Made by a program: the position numbers and the translations under genes. From an uncultured Bacilli bacterium (lineage in GTDB: Bacteria > Bacillota_I > Bacilli_A > RF39 > UBA660), in the NCBI GenBank assembly GCA_947587565.1, contig CANPYA010000029.1:1-12169 (forward strand): a stretch of DNA of 12,169 nt, written 5' to 3'. A model generated the notes under the pieces. The model did not search any database. It was not told the DNA's origin and worked only from the letters and a program-made list of their open reading frames with translations. This document shows, in pieces, positions 1 to 6,642 of the stretch (position 1 is its first letter; every line of letters starts with the position of its first letter).

Positions 1-1098
1 AAAATTGTTAAAGCCATTGATGATGTTATAGGTAATTTAAAAGTAGTTATTAATGAAACTAAAACCATTGTTAATTTAGGTAGTGTTTTAATACCTAAAA
101 GAATTGAAGATATCAGTAATATCTATCATAAAATGAAATTAGAAGGTTATAATTTAGATTACTTAAATATTGAATATAATATTGAAGAAGTTAATAAAAA
201 GATTCAAGACATTTTTAGTCGTTTAAATGTTTTAAATGTTGTTGATTCGGTTTTTGAACTTAAAACAATAATGGATTATTTTGATTCTTTATATAATGAT
301 TTTGATAAAGAAAAATTAACTAAGAATTTATATGAAGATTTTAAAAGAAGTATTTTAATTAAAGTAACTAAATTAGAAAAGATTAATAATGAATTATATC
401 GGAAGATAGATGATATTAAATATAGCTATGATTTATCAGATGATGAAGTATTAGTTATTAGTGAAATAAAAGATGAATTTAATAACATTAGAGAATCTTA
501 TGATCATGTGGTTGAACTAGAACGCAGTAAATCTTTAGCGTATTCTCGTCTTTATAAAGAAATGGAAATCTTAAATAATAAATTAACTAAGTCCGAAGAA
601 AAATTAAATGTCGCTTTAAGAACTTTAGGTAGTTTAAAAGAAGATGAAATTAGAGCGAGAGATCAATTAGATGAAATCAAAGATATTTTATCACAAGCGA
701 AAGAAAGAGTAAGAAGTTATAAACTACCAGTTATTCCTAAAAATTATTATGTCGAATTATCCGAAGCTACTTTAGCTATTAATGAAATGATTAAGGAACT
801 GGATAAAAGACCAATTTCGATTAAGACTTTAAATTTAAGAGTGGATACCGCGAGAGATTTAGTTTTAAAAGTCTATAATACGATTAATGAAACTGTTAAA
901 ACAGCGAAGATGGCCGAGACCGCCATTGTTTATGGTAATCGTTACCGGGTTAATAATAAAGAAGTTGATTTAGGTTTAACTAAAGCGGAGAATTCTTTCT
1001 ATAAAGGTAATTTTAAAAATAGTTTAGAGAATGCGATTAATGCGATTAATGTTGTTGAACCCGGTATTCATGAAAGATTATTAGAGGAATATAAATAA
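1..1098 (+). CDS. ezrA: Septation ring formation regulator EzrA (5'-truncated by window edge)
   Basis: The frame is open from base 1, so this is the C-terminal 365 residues of a protein that is usually about 560-570 residues long. EzrA is a membrane-anchored spectrin-like protein that modulates FtsZ ring assembly and links division to wall synthesis in Firmicutes; its N-terminal membrane segment lies outside the window. The visible part is almost entirely charged, heptad-rich helix, as expected for the cytoplasmic coiled-coil repeats. The end is diagnostic: a Y-G-N-R-Y-R stretch, then A-I-N-A-I-N-V-V-E-P-G followed by R, matches the conserved EzrA C-terminus (A-N-R-Y-R ... L-E-x-V-E-P-G). A terminator directly follows the stop. 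I recall ezrA close to nifZ and thiI in Bacillus, and homologues of both lie downstream here, which supports the call. Confidence 0.9.
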   Translation, partial: KIVKAIDDVIGNLKVVINETKTIVNLGSVLIPKRIEDISNIYHKMKLEGYNLDYLNIEYNIEEVNKKIQDIFSRLNVLNVVDSVFELKTIMDYFDSLYNDFDKEKLTKNLYEDFKRSILIKVTKLEKINNELYRKIDDIKYSYDLSDDEVLVISEIKDEFNNIRESYDHVVELERSKSLAYSRLYKEMEILNNKLTKSEEKLNVALRTLGSLKEDEIRARDQLDEIKDILSQAKERVRSYKLPVIPKNYYVELSEATLAINEMIKELDKRPISIKTLNLRVDTARDLVLKVYNTINETVKTAKMAETAIVYGNRYRVNNKEVDLGLTKAENSFYKGNFKNSLENAINAINVVEPGIHERLLEEYK

Positions 1099-1120
1099 AG
1101 GTGCTTTTAAGCATCTTTTT
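1099..1120 (+). terminator. Rho-independent terminator after ezrA
   Basis: A 6-bp stem (AGGTGC / GCATCT, one G-T pair) with loop TTTTAA begins right after the ezrA stop and is followed by a T run. Confidence 0.75.
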
Positions 1121-1137
1121 GTGAATTGGAGGATTAG

Positions 1138-1665
1138 ATGGCTTTACAAAGAGGAATAGTAGAATTAGTACCCTATGATAGTAATTGGGTAAAAGAATAT
1201 GAGAAAGAAAAAGAATTATTAGAAAGAGTTTTAAAAGATTTTATTTTAGAAATTCACCATGTTGGTAGTACATCCATTAAAGGATTATGGGCTAAACCAA
1301 TTATTGATATTTTAATTGTTGTTAAAAGTTTAGATGAAATCCCTAAAATAGCTGAAATATTAAAAGATTATGATTATGAAAATAGAGGACCTCAAGGTAT
1401 AGAGGATCGGATATTTTTTGCTAAAGGACCTGCAGATGCTCGGACTCATTATATTCATTTTACGGAACCTAAAAGTAATACTTACTATGATTTAGTTTAT
1501 TTTAAAAGATATTTAAATGACCACTCAGAATATCTAAAAAAATATCAAGATTTAAAACAAAAGTTAGCTAAAGAATATACAAATGAAAGACCTAAATATA
1601 CTTTAGGTAAAAAAGAATTTATTACAAATGTTATAAATTTAGCAAAGGAAGAGTATGATGATTAA
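1138..1665 (+). CDS. GrpB family protein (UPF0157, nucleotidyltransferase-like fold)
   Basis: This 175-residue protein has the GrpB/UPF0157 signature. It opens with V-E-L-V-P-Y-D-x-x-W, then H-V-G-S-T-S (residues 41-46), G-L-x-A-K-P-I-I-D-I (49-58), and R-T-H-Y-I-H in the second half. The G-S-T-S-x(n)-D-I pattern resembles the active-site strand of the nucleotidyltransferase superfamily. The family is sometimes fused to dephospho-CoA kinase, but no firm reaction is known to me. Length is normal for a stand-alone GrpB. The ATG is set by GGAGG at 1128-1132, five bases upstream. The reading frame overlaps the following HAD gene by 11 nt, so the two are probably translated as a coupled pair. No promoter is obvious in the short gap after the ezrA terminator, so some read-through may be needed. 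Confidence 0.85.
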   Translation: MALQRGIVELVPYDSNWVKEYEKEKELLERVLKDFILEIHHVGSTSIKGLWAKPIIDILIVVKSLDEIPKIAEILKDYDYENRGPQGIEDRIFFAKGPADARTHYIHFTEPKSNTYYDLVYFKRYLNDHSEYLKKYQDLKQKLAKEYTNERPKYTLGKKEFITNVINLAKEEYDD

Positions 1666-2287
1666 AGTAGTATCTTTTGATATTGGAGGAACTTTACTTA
1701 AGGATGTTAAAGATAATAATTATAGTATTAAAGATTTAGCAAGTTTAATAAATAAACCATATGAAGAAGTTAAAATAGTTTATAAAGATGTTTTTCAAAA
1801 AAGTATGGGAACATTAGAGGAATTAGTAAATAATTTTTGTTTAAAATTAAATATAGAAGTAACTAAAGAAATAAAAGATTTTATTCAAAATAAATATCAA
1901 GATAGTAATGATATTAAAATGAATAATAAAGATATTGAATTAATTAAATATTTAAAAGAACATAATTATAAAGTTATTTTATTTTCTAATTCTTGTGTAT
2001 TACAAAAGAGTAGTATTCCTAAAGAAGTGATAGATATTTGTGATGGGATATTTTATTCCTATGAATTAGGATATACTAAAAGTGATAAAAAAATTTATCA
2101 AATAATAGAAAATAAATTAAATTGTTTACCAGAAGAATTTTTACATATTGGTGATAATCTTCATAGTGATTATTTAATGCCTATACAAAATGGTTGGCAT
2201 GCATTATATTATGGTGAGATAAATGATAAAGAAATTGATAATATTTTAGAGTTAGAAGAAATAAAAGATTATTTAAAAAAAGATTAA
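1655..2287 (+). CDS. HAD superfamily hydrolase
   Basis: The 210-residue protein has the four HAD motifs. Motif I is F-D-I-G-G-T (nucleophile D9); motif II is F-S-N-S (110-113); the motif III lysine is in T-K-S-D (K142); motif IV is H-I-G-D-N-x(4)-D (D167, D172). It is most likely a small-molecule phosphatase or related phosphoryl hydrolase, substrate unknown. The residue two after the nucleophile, often the acid/base Asp, is Gly here; I recall similar D-x-G-G/N motifs in YihX-like HADs, so activity is not excluded. The helical stretch between motifs I and II fits a C1 cap. The start overlaps the GrpB gene; AAGGA at 1645-1649 can serve ATG 1655 or ATG 1658, and I keep the first. A terminator follows the stop. 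Confidence 0.85.
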   Translation: MMIKVVSFDIGGTLLKDVKDNNYSIKDLASLINKPYEEVKIVYKDVFQKSMGTLEELVNNFCLKLNIEVTKEIKDFIQNKYQDSNDIKMNNKDIELIKYLKEHNYKVILFSNSCVLQKSSIPKEVIDICDGIFYSYELGYTKSDKKIYQIIENKLNCLPEEFLHIGDNLHSDYLMPIQNGWHALYYGEINDKEIDNILELEEIKDYLKKD

Positions 2288-2300
2288 TAAATAAATGAAA

Positions 2301-2326
2301 TAGGTGTTTAAAAGACATCTATTTTT
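2301..2326 (+). terminator. Rho-independent terminator after the GrpB-HAD pair
   Basis: The stem TAGGTGT / ACATCTA (7 bp with one G-T pair) has loop TTAAAAG and a following run of T. It sits immediately upstream of the next promoter, whose weak -35 would fall in the hairpin loop. Confidence 0.75.
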
Positions 2327-2336
2327 ATGGTATAAT
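2308..2336 (+). promoter_or_regulatory. Extended -10 promoter for the nifS-like / thiI operon
   Basis: TGGTATAAT at 2328-2336 is a TGnTATAAT extended -10 with a perfect hexamer. The -35 position at 17-bp spacing (2308-2313, TTAAAA) is poor, as is common for extended -10 promoters. GGTGA at 2354-2358 then precedes ATG 2366. Confidence 0.65.
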
Positions 2337-2365
2337 TTTTAATAGAATAGAGTGGTGAATAGAAG

Positions 2366-3487
2366 ATGACTTATCTTGACTATAGTGCAACGACCCCAAT
2401 ATCTTTAGAAGCTTTAGATACTTATGTAAGAGTATCGAAAGAATATATTGGTTCCGTAAGAGAAAATAATGTTTTAGGAGAAAAATCTAAAAAATTATTA
2501 ATTGAAACAACGAAAGAAATTAGTAATATGTTTAATGTTATGGATAGTGAAATAATTTATACCAGTGGGGAAACGGAAGCGAATAATATGGCCTTAATCG
2601 GGGTAGCTTTAGCAAATATCAAAAGAGGTAAACATATTATTGTTTCAAAACTAGAAAATAGTACGATTTATAATATTTGTGAATATTTAGAAAGTATTGG
2701 TTATGAAATAAGTTATGTGGATAATGACCGTGATGGTTTAGTTAGTTTTGATGATTTAAAAAGATTAATTCGAGAAGATACTATTTTAGTGAGTATTGGG
2801 GCGGTTAATTCCGAAACTGGAGTAAGACAACCTTTAAAGATGTTAAGACAAATTATTAAAAAAGAAAATCCTAATACGATATTTCATTCCGATTTATCGG
2901 AAGCGATTGGTAAAACCAGTGTTAATTTCCGGGATATCGATTTAGGTAGTGTTTCATCTCATAAAATATATGGTCCTAAAGGAATAGGTTTTTTATATAA
3001 AAATAGTCAAGTTAAAATGACTCCTTTAATGTATGGGAGTAAGAATCCGAATTTTAAACCCGGAATACCACCTTTACCTTTAATCGTCAGTATGAAAGTG
3101 GCATTAAAAGATGCCATAAAAGAAATTGAAAAAAGAGAAAGATATATAACCCTTTTAAATGAAAGAATAGTTAGTAAGTTAGAAAATTTAGAAGGAGTTA
3201 AAATAAATAAAACAAAATATTCTATACCGCATATTTTATCTTTAAGTTTTGATAAAGTAGATGCCCGAATTTTAGCTCAAAGTCTTGCTAATCGGGAATT
3301 TTATGTCGAATGCAAAGAAGAAAATGTTATTGCTGGTAGTGTAATGGCTATCTATAATGATTTAGAAAGAAGTAAGTCTTATTTAAGAATTAGTTTATCC
3401 CATTTAACAACTGTTTTAGAAATTAATAGATTTTTAGAAGTTTTTGAGTTAGAATATATGAAACAAAAAAATTTAATCGGTGGGTGA
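2366..3487 (+). CDS. Cysteine desulfurase-like PLP protein (NifS/NifZ family) with altered active site
   Basis: A fold-type I aminotransferase of the NifS/IscS group, 373 residues. Family landmarks are Y-L-D-Y-S-A-T-T-P at the start, S-G-E-T-E (67-71), H-S-D (174-176, the Asp facing the PLP ring nitrogen) and S-S-H-K-I-Y-G-P-K-G with PLP lysine K200. A working desulfurase would pass cysteine sulfur to ThiI for 4-thiouridine in tRNA, and thiI starts 5 bp downstream. Several catalytic positions are changed. The PLP-stacking His (E-H in homologues) is N98. The Gln of D-x-x-Q is E179. The R-x-G-T motif reads K-P-G-I (231-234). The mobile-loop G-S-A-C segment is missing or shortened; the only nearby cysteine, C316, lies about four residues earlier than expected. 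Either this is a divergent enzyme using C316, or PLP binding persists without normal desulfurase activity. Confidence 0.8.
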   Translation: MTYLDYSATTPISLEALDTYVRVSKEYIGSVRENNVLGEKSKKLLIETTKEISNMFNVMDSEIIYTSGETEANNMALIGVALANIKRGKHIIVSKLENSTIYNICEYLESIGYEISYVDNDRDGLVSFDDLKRLIREDTILVSIGAVNSETGVRQPLKMLRQIIKKENPNTIFHSDLSEAIGKTSVNFRDIDLGSVSSHKIYGPKGIGFLYKNSQVKMTPLMYGSKNPNFKPGIPPLPLIVSMKVALKDAIKEIEKRERYITLLNERIVSKLENLEGVKINKTKYSIPHILSLSFDKVDARILAQSLANREFYVECKEENVIAGSVMAIYNDLERSKSYLRISLSHLTTVLEINRFLEVFELEYMKQKNLIGG

Positions 3488-3492
3488 TATAG

Positions 3493-4680
3493 GTGGAAAA
3501 GATTATTACCATAAAATATGGCGAATTATCAACTAAAAAAGATAATCGGAATTTCTTTATTAAAATACTTAATAATAACATAGCTAAAGTTTTAGGGGAT
3601 AAAGCCTTAGTTACTTATGACTTTGGGAGAATGTTTATTAAAGTTAATGATAATTATTTTGATGAAGTAATTAATAAATTACAAAAAGTATTTGGAATCC
3701 ATGAAATAGTTGTGGCTTATAAGTTATCTAACAAAGATTTAGATAGTATTAAAAATAATTTATTAGAGTTACTAAATGATAAAGAATTTAAAACTTTTAA
3801 AGTTGAAGTTAAAAGAAGTGATAAGAATTATCCTTTAAATAGTGTGGAATTAAGTAAAGAACTAGGTAGTTTTATTTTAAAAAGTATACCTAATTTAAAA
3901 GTTGATGTGCATAATCCTGAAATGCTTATTAATGTCGAAGTAAGACTTAATGAAATACTCATCTATTTTAATGGTCTTAAAGGTTTAGGGGGCTATCCCG
4001 TATCTAGTTTAGGTAAAGGTATCTTAATGCTTAGTGGCGGAATTGATTCACCAGTGGCGGGATATCTTGCTATTAAAAGAGGCATGAAGTTAGAGGCTAT
4101 CTATTTTGAAAGTCCTCCTCATACTAGTGAAGCGGCTTTAGATAAAGTTAAGAAACTAGCCCAAAAATTAGCGGTATATAATAATGATATTAAATTACAT
4201 ATTATTAATTTTACGGAAATTCAAGAAGCTATTTATAAAAATATACCGAAAGAATATTTAATTACGATTATGAGACGGATGATGTATCGGATTAGTGCTA
4301 TTGTGGCGAGTCGCATTAATGCTAAAGTTATTGTTAATGGAGAATCAATTGGTCAAGTAGCAAGTCAAACTTTAACAAGTATGAGTGTTATTAATGAAGT
4401 CGTAAGTATTCCGGTAATAAGACCAGTGGCTTGTTTTGATAAATTAGAAATAATTGATATTGCCAAAAAAATCGATACATTTGAAACTAGTATCTTACCT
4501 TATGAAGATTGTTGTACAATTTTTGTTCCCGAACACCCGGTTATAAATCCCGATAAAACTAAAGCAAGAGAATATGAAAAATTAATCAACTTTGAGGAAA
4601 TGATTTATAAAGCGGTTAAAGAAAGAAAAGTTATTACTATTAGTCAAAATGATGAATTAGAATATCAAGATTTATTATAA
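3493..4680 (+). CDS. thiI: tRNA 4-thiouridine synthetase ThiI (no rhodanese domain)
   Basis: ThiI adenylates U8 of tRNA and replaces oxygen with sulfur to make 4-thiouridine; in many bacteria it also takes part in thiazole synthesis. This 395-residue protein has the N-terminal ferredoxin-like domain (about 1-60), a THUMP domain (about 60-165) and an ATP pyrophosphatase domain with the PP-loop S-G-G-I-D-S-P at 181-187. It ends without the rhodanese domain of the E. coli enzyme, like the shorter Bacillus type. Y-E-D-C-C-T-I-F-V-P (337-346) contains a cysteine pair near the region used for sulfur transfer in homologues. The start is GTG 3493, supported by GGGTG at 3482-3486, which overlaps the stop of the upstream PLP gene. 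The tight spacing indicates coupled expression with the presumed sulfur donor. Confidence 0.93.
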   Translation: MEKIITIKYGELSTKKDNRNFFIKILNNNIAKVLGDKALVTYDFGRMFIKVNDNYFDEVINKLQKVFGIHEIVVAYKLSNKDLDSIKNNLLELLNDKEFKTFKVEVKRSDKNYPLNSVELSKELGSFILKSIPNLKVDVHNPEMLINVEVRLNEILIYFNGLKGLGGYPVSSLGKGILMLSGGIDSPVAGYLAIKRGMKLEAIYFESPPHTSEAALDKVKKLAQKLAVYNNDIKLHIINFTEIQEAIYKNIPKEYLITIMRRMMYRISAIVASRINAKVIVNGESIGQVASQTLTSMSVINEVVSIPVIRPVACFDKLEIIDIAKKIDTFETSILPYEDCCTIFVPEHPVINPDKTKAREYEKLINFEEMIYKAVKERKVITISQNDELEYQDLL

Positions 4681-4723
4681 GTATGAAATTAAGATATTAA
4701 ACCATAATATAAATGGTGATAAT

Positions 4724-4909
4724 ATGTTAAGAGGTAATAGTTATTATAAAAGTAGTGATCTATTAGATAATAGTTTTAAAGGAAGAATGAATAGTTTTTT
4801 TAATCCATATGGTTATAATATCGAAAGTAATCAAAAAGATTTAACCAATAGGGAAAAAGAGGCTTTTAAAAGTAAGTCCCATAATGAAAGAAAAAAGATA
4901 AGTAAATAA
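4724..4909 (+). CDS. Small hypothetical protein, 61 residues
   Basis: I do not recognise this protein. It has its own ribosome binding site (GGTGA at 4715-4719, four bases before ATG 4724) and lies between thiI and a strong terminator, with no terminator between it and thiI, so it is probably the last gene of that operon. The sequence is hydrophilic: an N-terminal half rich in Ser, Asn, Tyr and Phe (F-F-N-P-Y-G-Y near residues 25-31), then a strongly charged Lys/Glu/Arg tail with N-R-E-K-E-A-F-K. There is no signal peptide, membrane segment or cysteine. Its codon choice (TTA, AGT, AAA) resembles the neighbours. It could be a lineage-specific small protein; a chance ORF is less likely given the ribosome binding site and terminator. 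Confidence 0.6.
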   Translation: MLRGNSYYKSSDLLDNSFKGRMNSFFNPYGYNIESNQKDLTNREKEAFKSKSHNERKKISK

Positions 4910-4911
4910 AC

Positions 4912-4938
4912 TCTACAAAATTTTGTAGATGTTTTTTT
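4912..4938 (+). terminator. Rho-independent terminator ending the thiI operon
   Basis: TCTACAAAA and TTTTGTAGA form a perfect inverted repeat (4912-4929) and are followed, after TG, by a run of T. Confidence 0.8.
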
Positions 4939-4947
4939 TAAATTTAA

Positions 4948-4976
4948 TTTACAAAAGAATATTTGTCCTTTATAAT
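4948..4976 (+). promoter_or_regulatory. Sigma-A-type promoter for prs
   Basis: TTTACA at 4948-4953 and TATAAT at 4971-4976 are separated by exactly 17 bp. The -10 element lies inside a possible TTG-started 5' extension of the prs frame, which argues that translation begins later, at ATG 5005. Confidence 0.8.
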
Positions 4977-5004
4977 TATATTGGAAAGTAGAGTAGTAAG
5001 AAGT

Positions 5005-6051
5005 ATGACTAAAAAGTTTATATTTATTAATAATTGTTTAAAGCAATTACAAGAAAGAATACCGGATAGTATGATTGTTAAAGCCGATTTTATTCGTTTT
5101 CAAGATGGTTCTGGGAAAGTAGTGTTACCAACGGAATGTAGGGATCAAGATGTTTATATTGTATGTGATGTGAATGATAAAACTCCTAATCCATATTCTT
5201 TACATAGTTTATCTCCAGATGATCATGTAAGAGATATCTCCAGAACTATTGGAGCATTAAAAGGTAATCCCGCCCGTAAGAATTTAATTATTCCATTTCA
5301 ACCATATGGTAGACAACACAGAAGAGTTTTTGGAGAATCTACCGAAGCTGCTGATTTTTTAAGAGAATGTTATTATTTAGGATTTCATAATATTTTAACA
5401 GTTGATTCCCATGATGTTAATGTGGCCTCTGCTATTTCAAAACATAATTTTGATAATATGTATGTTACTAATGAATTATTAATTGAACTAGTTAAAAAAG
5501 AGAAAATAAATATTAATAAACCCGAAAATATTTTAATTTGTGCTCCTGATGAAGGTGCCCAAACTCGAGCTCGCCATTTTGCGGATCGTTTTGGTTGTAA
5601 TCATGCATTCTTTTCTAAAAGAAGAGATGTTACAAAAATAGTTGATGGTAAAAATCCTTTAGAATCAAAACAATATGTTGGTTTTAGTCCTGAAGGAAAA
5701 ACAGTTATTGTTGTTGATGATATGATTTCTTCTGGGGGAACAATTATTGAAACTGCTAAAGAATTAAAGTTAATGGGTGCTAAAAAGATTTATGTTTGTG
5801 CAACATTTGGTTTGTTTACTAAAGGAACTAAAGATTTTATTGAGGCTTATAAAAATGGTATTATTAATAAAACTTATATTTCTAATTTAACTTATCTTGC
5901 TGAACAATCTATGGAAGGTATTGAAGTAGTAGATGGTACTAGACAACTTTTAAATTGTATTAATGCAATTCATGATGGTAAAGAAAATATTTCTGAAGAA
6001 TTAGAAAATAGTTTTATTTCAGTAAGAGAATTATTAGAAAAAGATAATTAA
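5005..6051 (+). CDS. prs: Ribose-phosphate pyrophosphokinase (PRPP synthetase), divergent long form
   Basis: The enzyme makes PRPP from ribose 5-phosphate and ATP, feeding nucleotide, NAD, His and Trp synthesis. The PRPP-binding loop V-V-D-D-M-I-S-S-G-G-T-I is at 236-247 (usual form D-D-M-I-D-T-G/A-G-T). The ATP-binding R-Q-x-R-K motif appears as R-Q-H-R-R (103-107), and the flexible-loop K-R-R is at 205-207. At 348 residues from ATG 5005 it is longer than the classical 310-320-residue Prs, and the N-terminal third is quite unlike that form; I believe such divergent versions occur in Clostridia and Mollicutes-like bacteria. The frame is open back to TTG 4963, but that stretch contains the -10 box, so ATG 5005 is preferred. 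No strong SD precedes it. It is transcribed alone and ended by the first palindrome of the following array. Confidence 0.85.
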   Translation: MTKKFIFINNCLKQLQERIPDSMIVKADFIRFQDGSGKVVLPTECRDQDVYIVCDVNDKTPNPYSLHSLSPDDHVRDISRTIGALKGNPARKNLIIPFQPYGRQHRRVFGESTEAADFLRECYYLGFHNILTVDSHDVNVASAISKHNFDNMYVTNELLIELVKKEKININKPENILICAPDEGAQTRARHFADRFGCNHAFFSKRRDVTKIVDGKNPLESKQYVGFSPEGKTVIVVDDMISSGGTIIETAKELKLMGAKKIYVCATFGLFTKGTKDFIEAYKNGIINKTYISNLTYLAEQSMEGIEVVDGTRQLLNCINAIHDGKENISEELENSFISVRELLEKDN

Positions 6052-6087
6052 TTTAAAAATGTGCCACAGTGTGGCACATTTTTAAAT
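6051..6087 (+). repeat. Array palindrome 1, also the prs terminator
   Basis: A perfect 37-nt inverted repeat: 17-nt arms around AGT, starting on the last base of the prs stop codon. The GC-rich centre (GTGCCACAGTGTGGCAC, 6061-6077) has the array core CAGTG at its middle, centre base 6069. A/T tracts extend the arms and supply the T run of a Rho-independent terminator. In the gene-equivalent frame the centre reads C-A-T-V-W-H. Bases after it (TGGATATAATAAAAC, from 6089) weakly resemble the nuclease gene after its own palindrome. Confidence 0.85.
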
Positions 6088-6118
6088 TGGATATAATAAA
6101 ACATTTAATTTTCAAAAT

Positions 6119-6138
6119 ATTCCACTCAGTGAGGGAAT
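6119..6138 (+). repeat. Array palindrome 2 (imperfect)
   Basis: TTCC-A-CTCAGTGAG-GGAA forms a stem with a single bulged A; centre base 6129, core CAGTG. In the gene-equivalent frame it reads F-H-S-V-R-E-F-Y-H-W. It seems to be a decayed unit. Confidence 0.7.
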
Positions 6139-6194
6139 TTTATCATTGGGTTTATTATTTGATTTTTTTAGTAAGAAGTTAGAAAATTTAAAAA

Positions 6195-6213
6195 AGTGCC
6201 GCAGTGCGGCACC
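6195..6213 (+). repeat. Array palindrome 3
   Basis: GTGCCGCAGTGCGGCAC (6196-6212) is perfect; centre 6204, core CAGTG. It differs from palindrome 1 only by an A-T to G-C swap at one paired position. Gene-frame reading is S-A-A-V-R-H. Confidence 0.85.
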
Positions 6214-6258
6214 TTTTAATAGATTCGAATATATTTTATTTTATATCAATTATTTTCA

Positions 6259-6283
6259 ATTTTGCAGACGGTGTCTGCACAAT
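6259..6283 (+). repeat. Array palindrome 4
   Basis: TGCAGACGGTGTCTGCA (6263-6279) pairs throughout with one G-T next to the centre (6271); core variant CGGTG. Pairing resumes outside a single T/C mismatch (6262/6280). Gene-frame reading is I-L-Q-T-V-S-A-Q, very close to the I-V-Q-T-V-S-A-Q that I recall as typical of DUF1016 proteins. Confidence 0.85.
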
Positions 6284-6312
6284 CTAATATTAAGATGACA
6301 TAAAATTTAGAA

Positions 6313-6333
6313 TGTGAACACACTGTGTTCACA
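6313..6333 (+). repeat. Array palindrome 5
   Basis: GTGAACACACTGTGTTCAC (6314-6332) is a perfect palindrome, extended by one T-A pair; centre 6323, core CACTG, followed by AATTT. Gene-frame reading is V-N-T-L-C-S-Q-F, then a stop. Confidence 0.88.
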
Positions 6334-6368
6334 ATTTGTTTAAAACTTAATTTTAATTTGGTATTTAA

Positions 6369-6395
6369 AATTGTCCAATCAGTGATTGGACAATT
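6369..6395 (+). repeat. Array palindrome 6
   Basis: A perfect 27-nt palindrome with 19-nt centre GTCCAATCAGTGATTGGAC (6373-6391), core CAGTG, and AATT on both sides exactly as in the nuclease gene. Gene-frame reading is I-V-Q-S-V-I-G-Q-L. Upstream bases (from about 6350, TTTTAATTTGGTATTTAAAA) resemble the gene segment just before its palindrome. Confidence 0.9.
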
Positions 6396-6470
6396 ATTAA
6401 AATCATAAATTTGTTAAATAAATATTAATTTAATTAATAAATTATCTTAAAAATTTTATTGTTTAAAAAA

Positions 6471-6489
6471 GTTGACGCAGTGCGTCAAC
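6471..6489 (+). repeat. Array palindrome 7
   Basis: GTTGACGCAGTGCGTCAAC is a perfect 19-nt palindrome, centre 6480, core CAGTG, followed by AATTC. Gene-frame reading is V-D-A-V-R-Q-Q-F. Confidence 0.88.
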
Positions 6490-6598
6490 AATTCATTTAT
6501 AGTTTATTTAAAATACTTTTAATGGACAAAAATTTTAAGTGAAAGGATTTATAGTTTGATAAATTTAATTAAAATGTATCATTTATAATATTTTTCAA

Positions 6599-6621
6599 TT
6601 TGGCGCTCAGTGAGCGCCAAA
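6599..6621 (+). repeat. Array palindrome 8
   Basis: A perfect 23-nt palindrome with centre TGGCGCTCAGTGAGCGCCA (6601-6619), core CAGTG, preceded by CAATT. Gene-frame reading is I-W-R-S-V-S-A-K. Confidence 0.88.
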
Positions 6622-6642
6622 ATAAATTAGACATAGGTATAA

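Noticed and set aside
4963..5004. TTG 4963 as the prs start
   Set aside because: The stretch contains the -10 box TATAAT with a matching -35 at 17 bp, so it should be upstream of the transcript start.
6092..6097. TATAAT at 6092 (and another at 6584) as promoters inside the array
   Set aside because: Neither has a credible -35 at 16-18 bp or an extended -10 TG. In such AT-rich DNA the hexamer is expected by chance.
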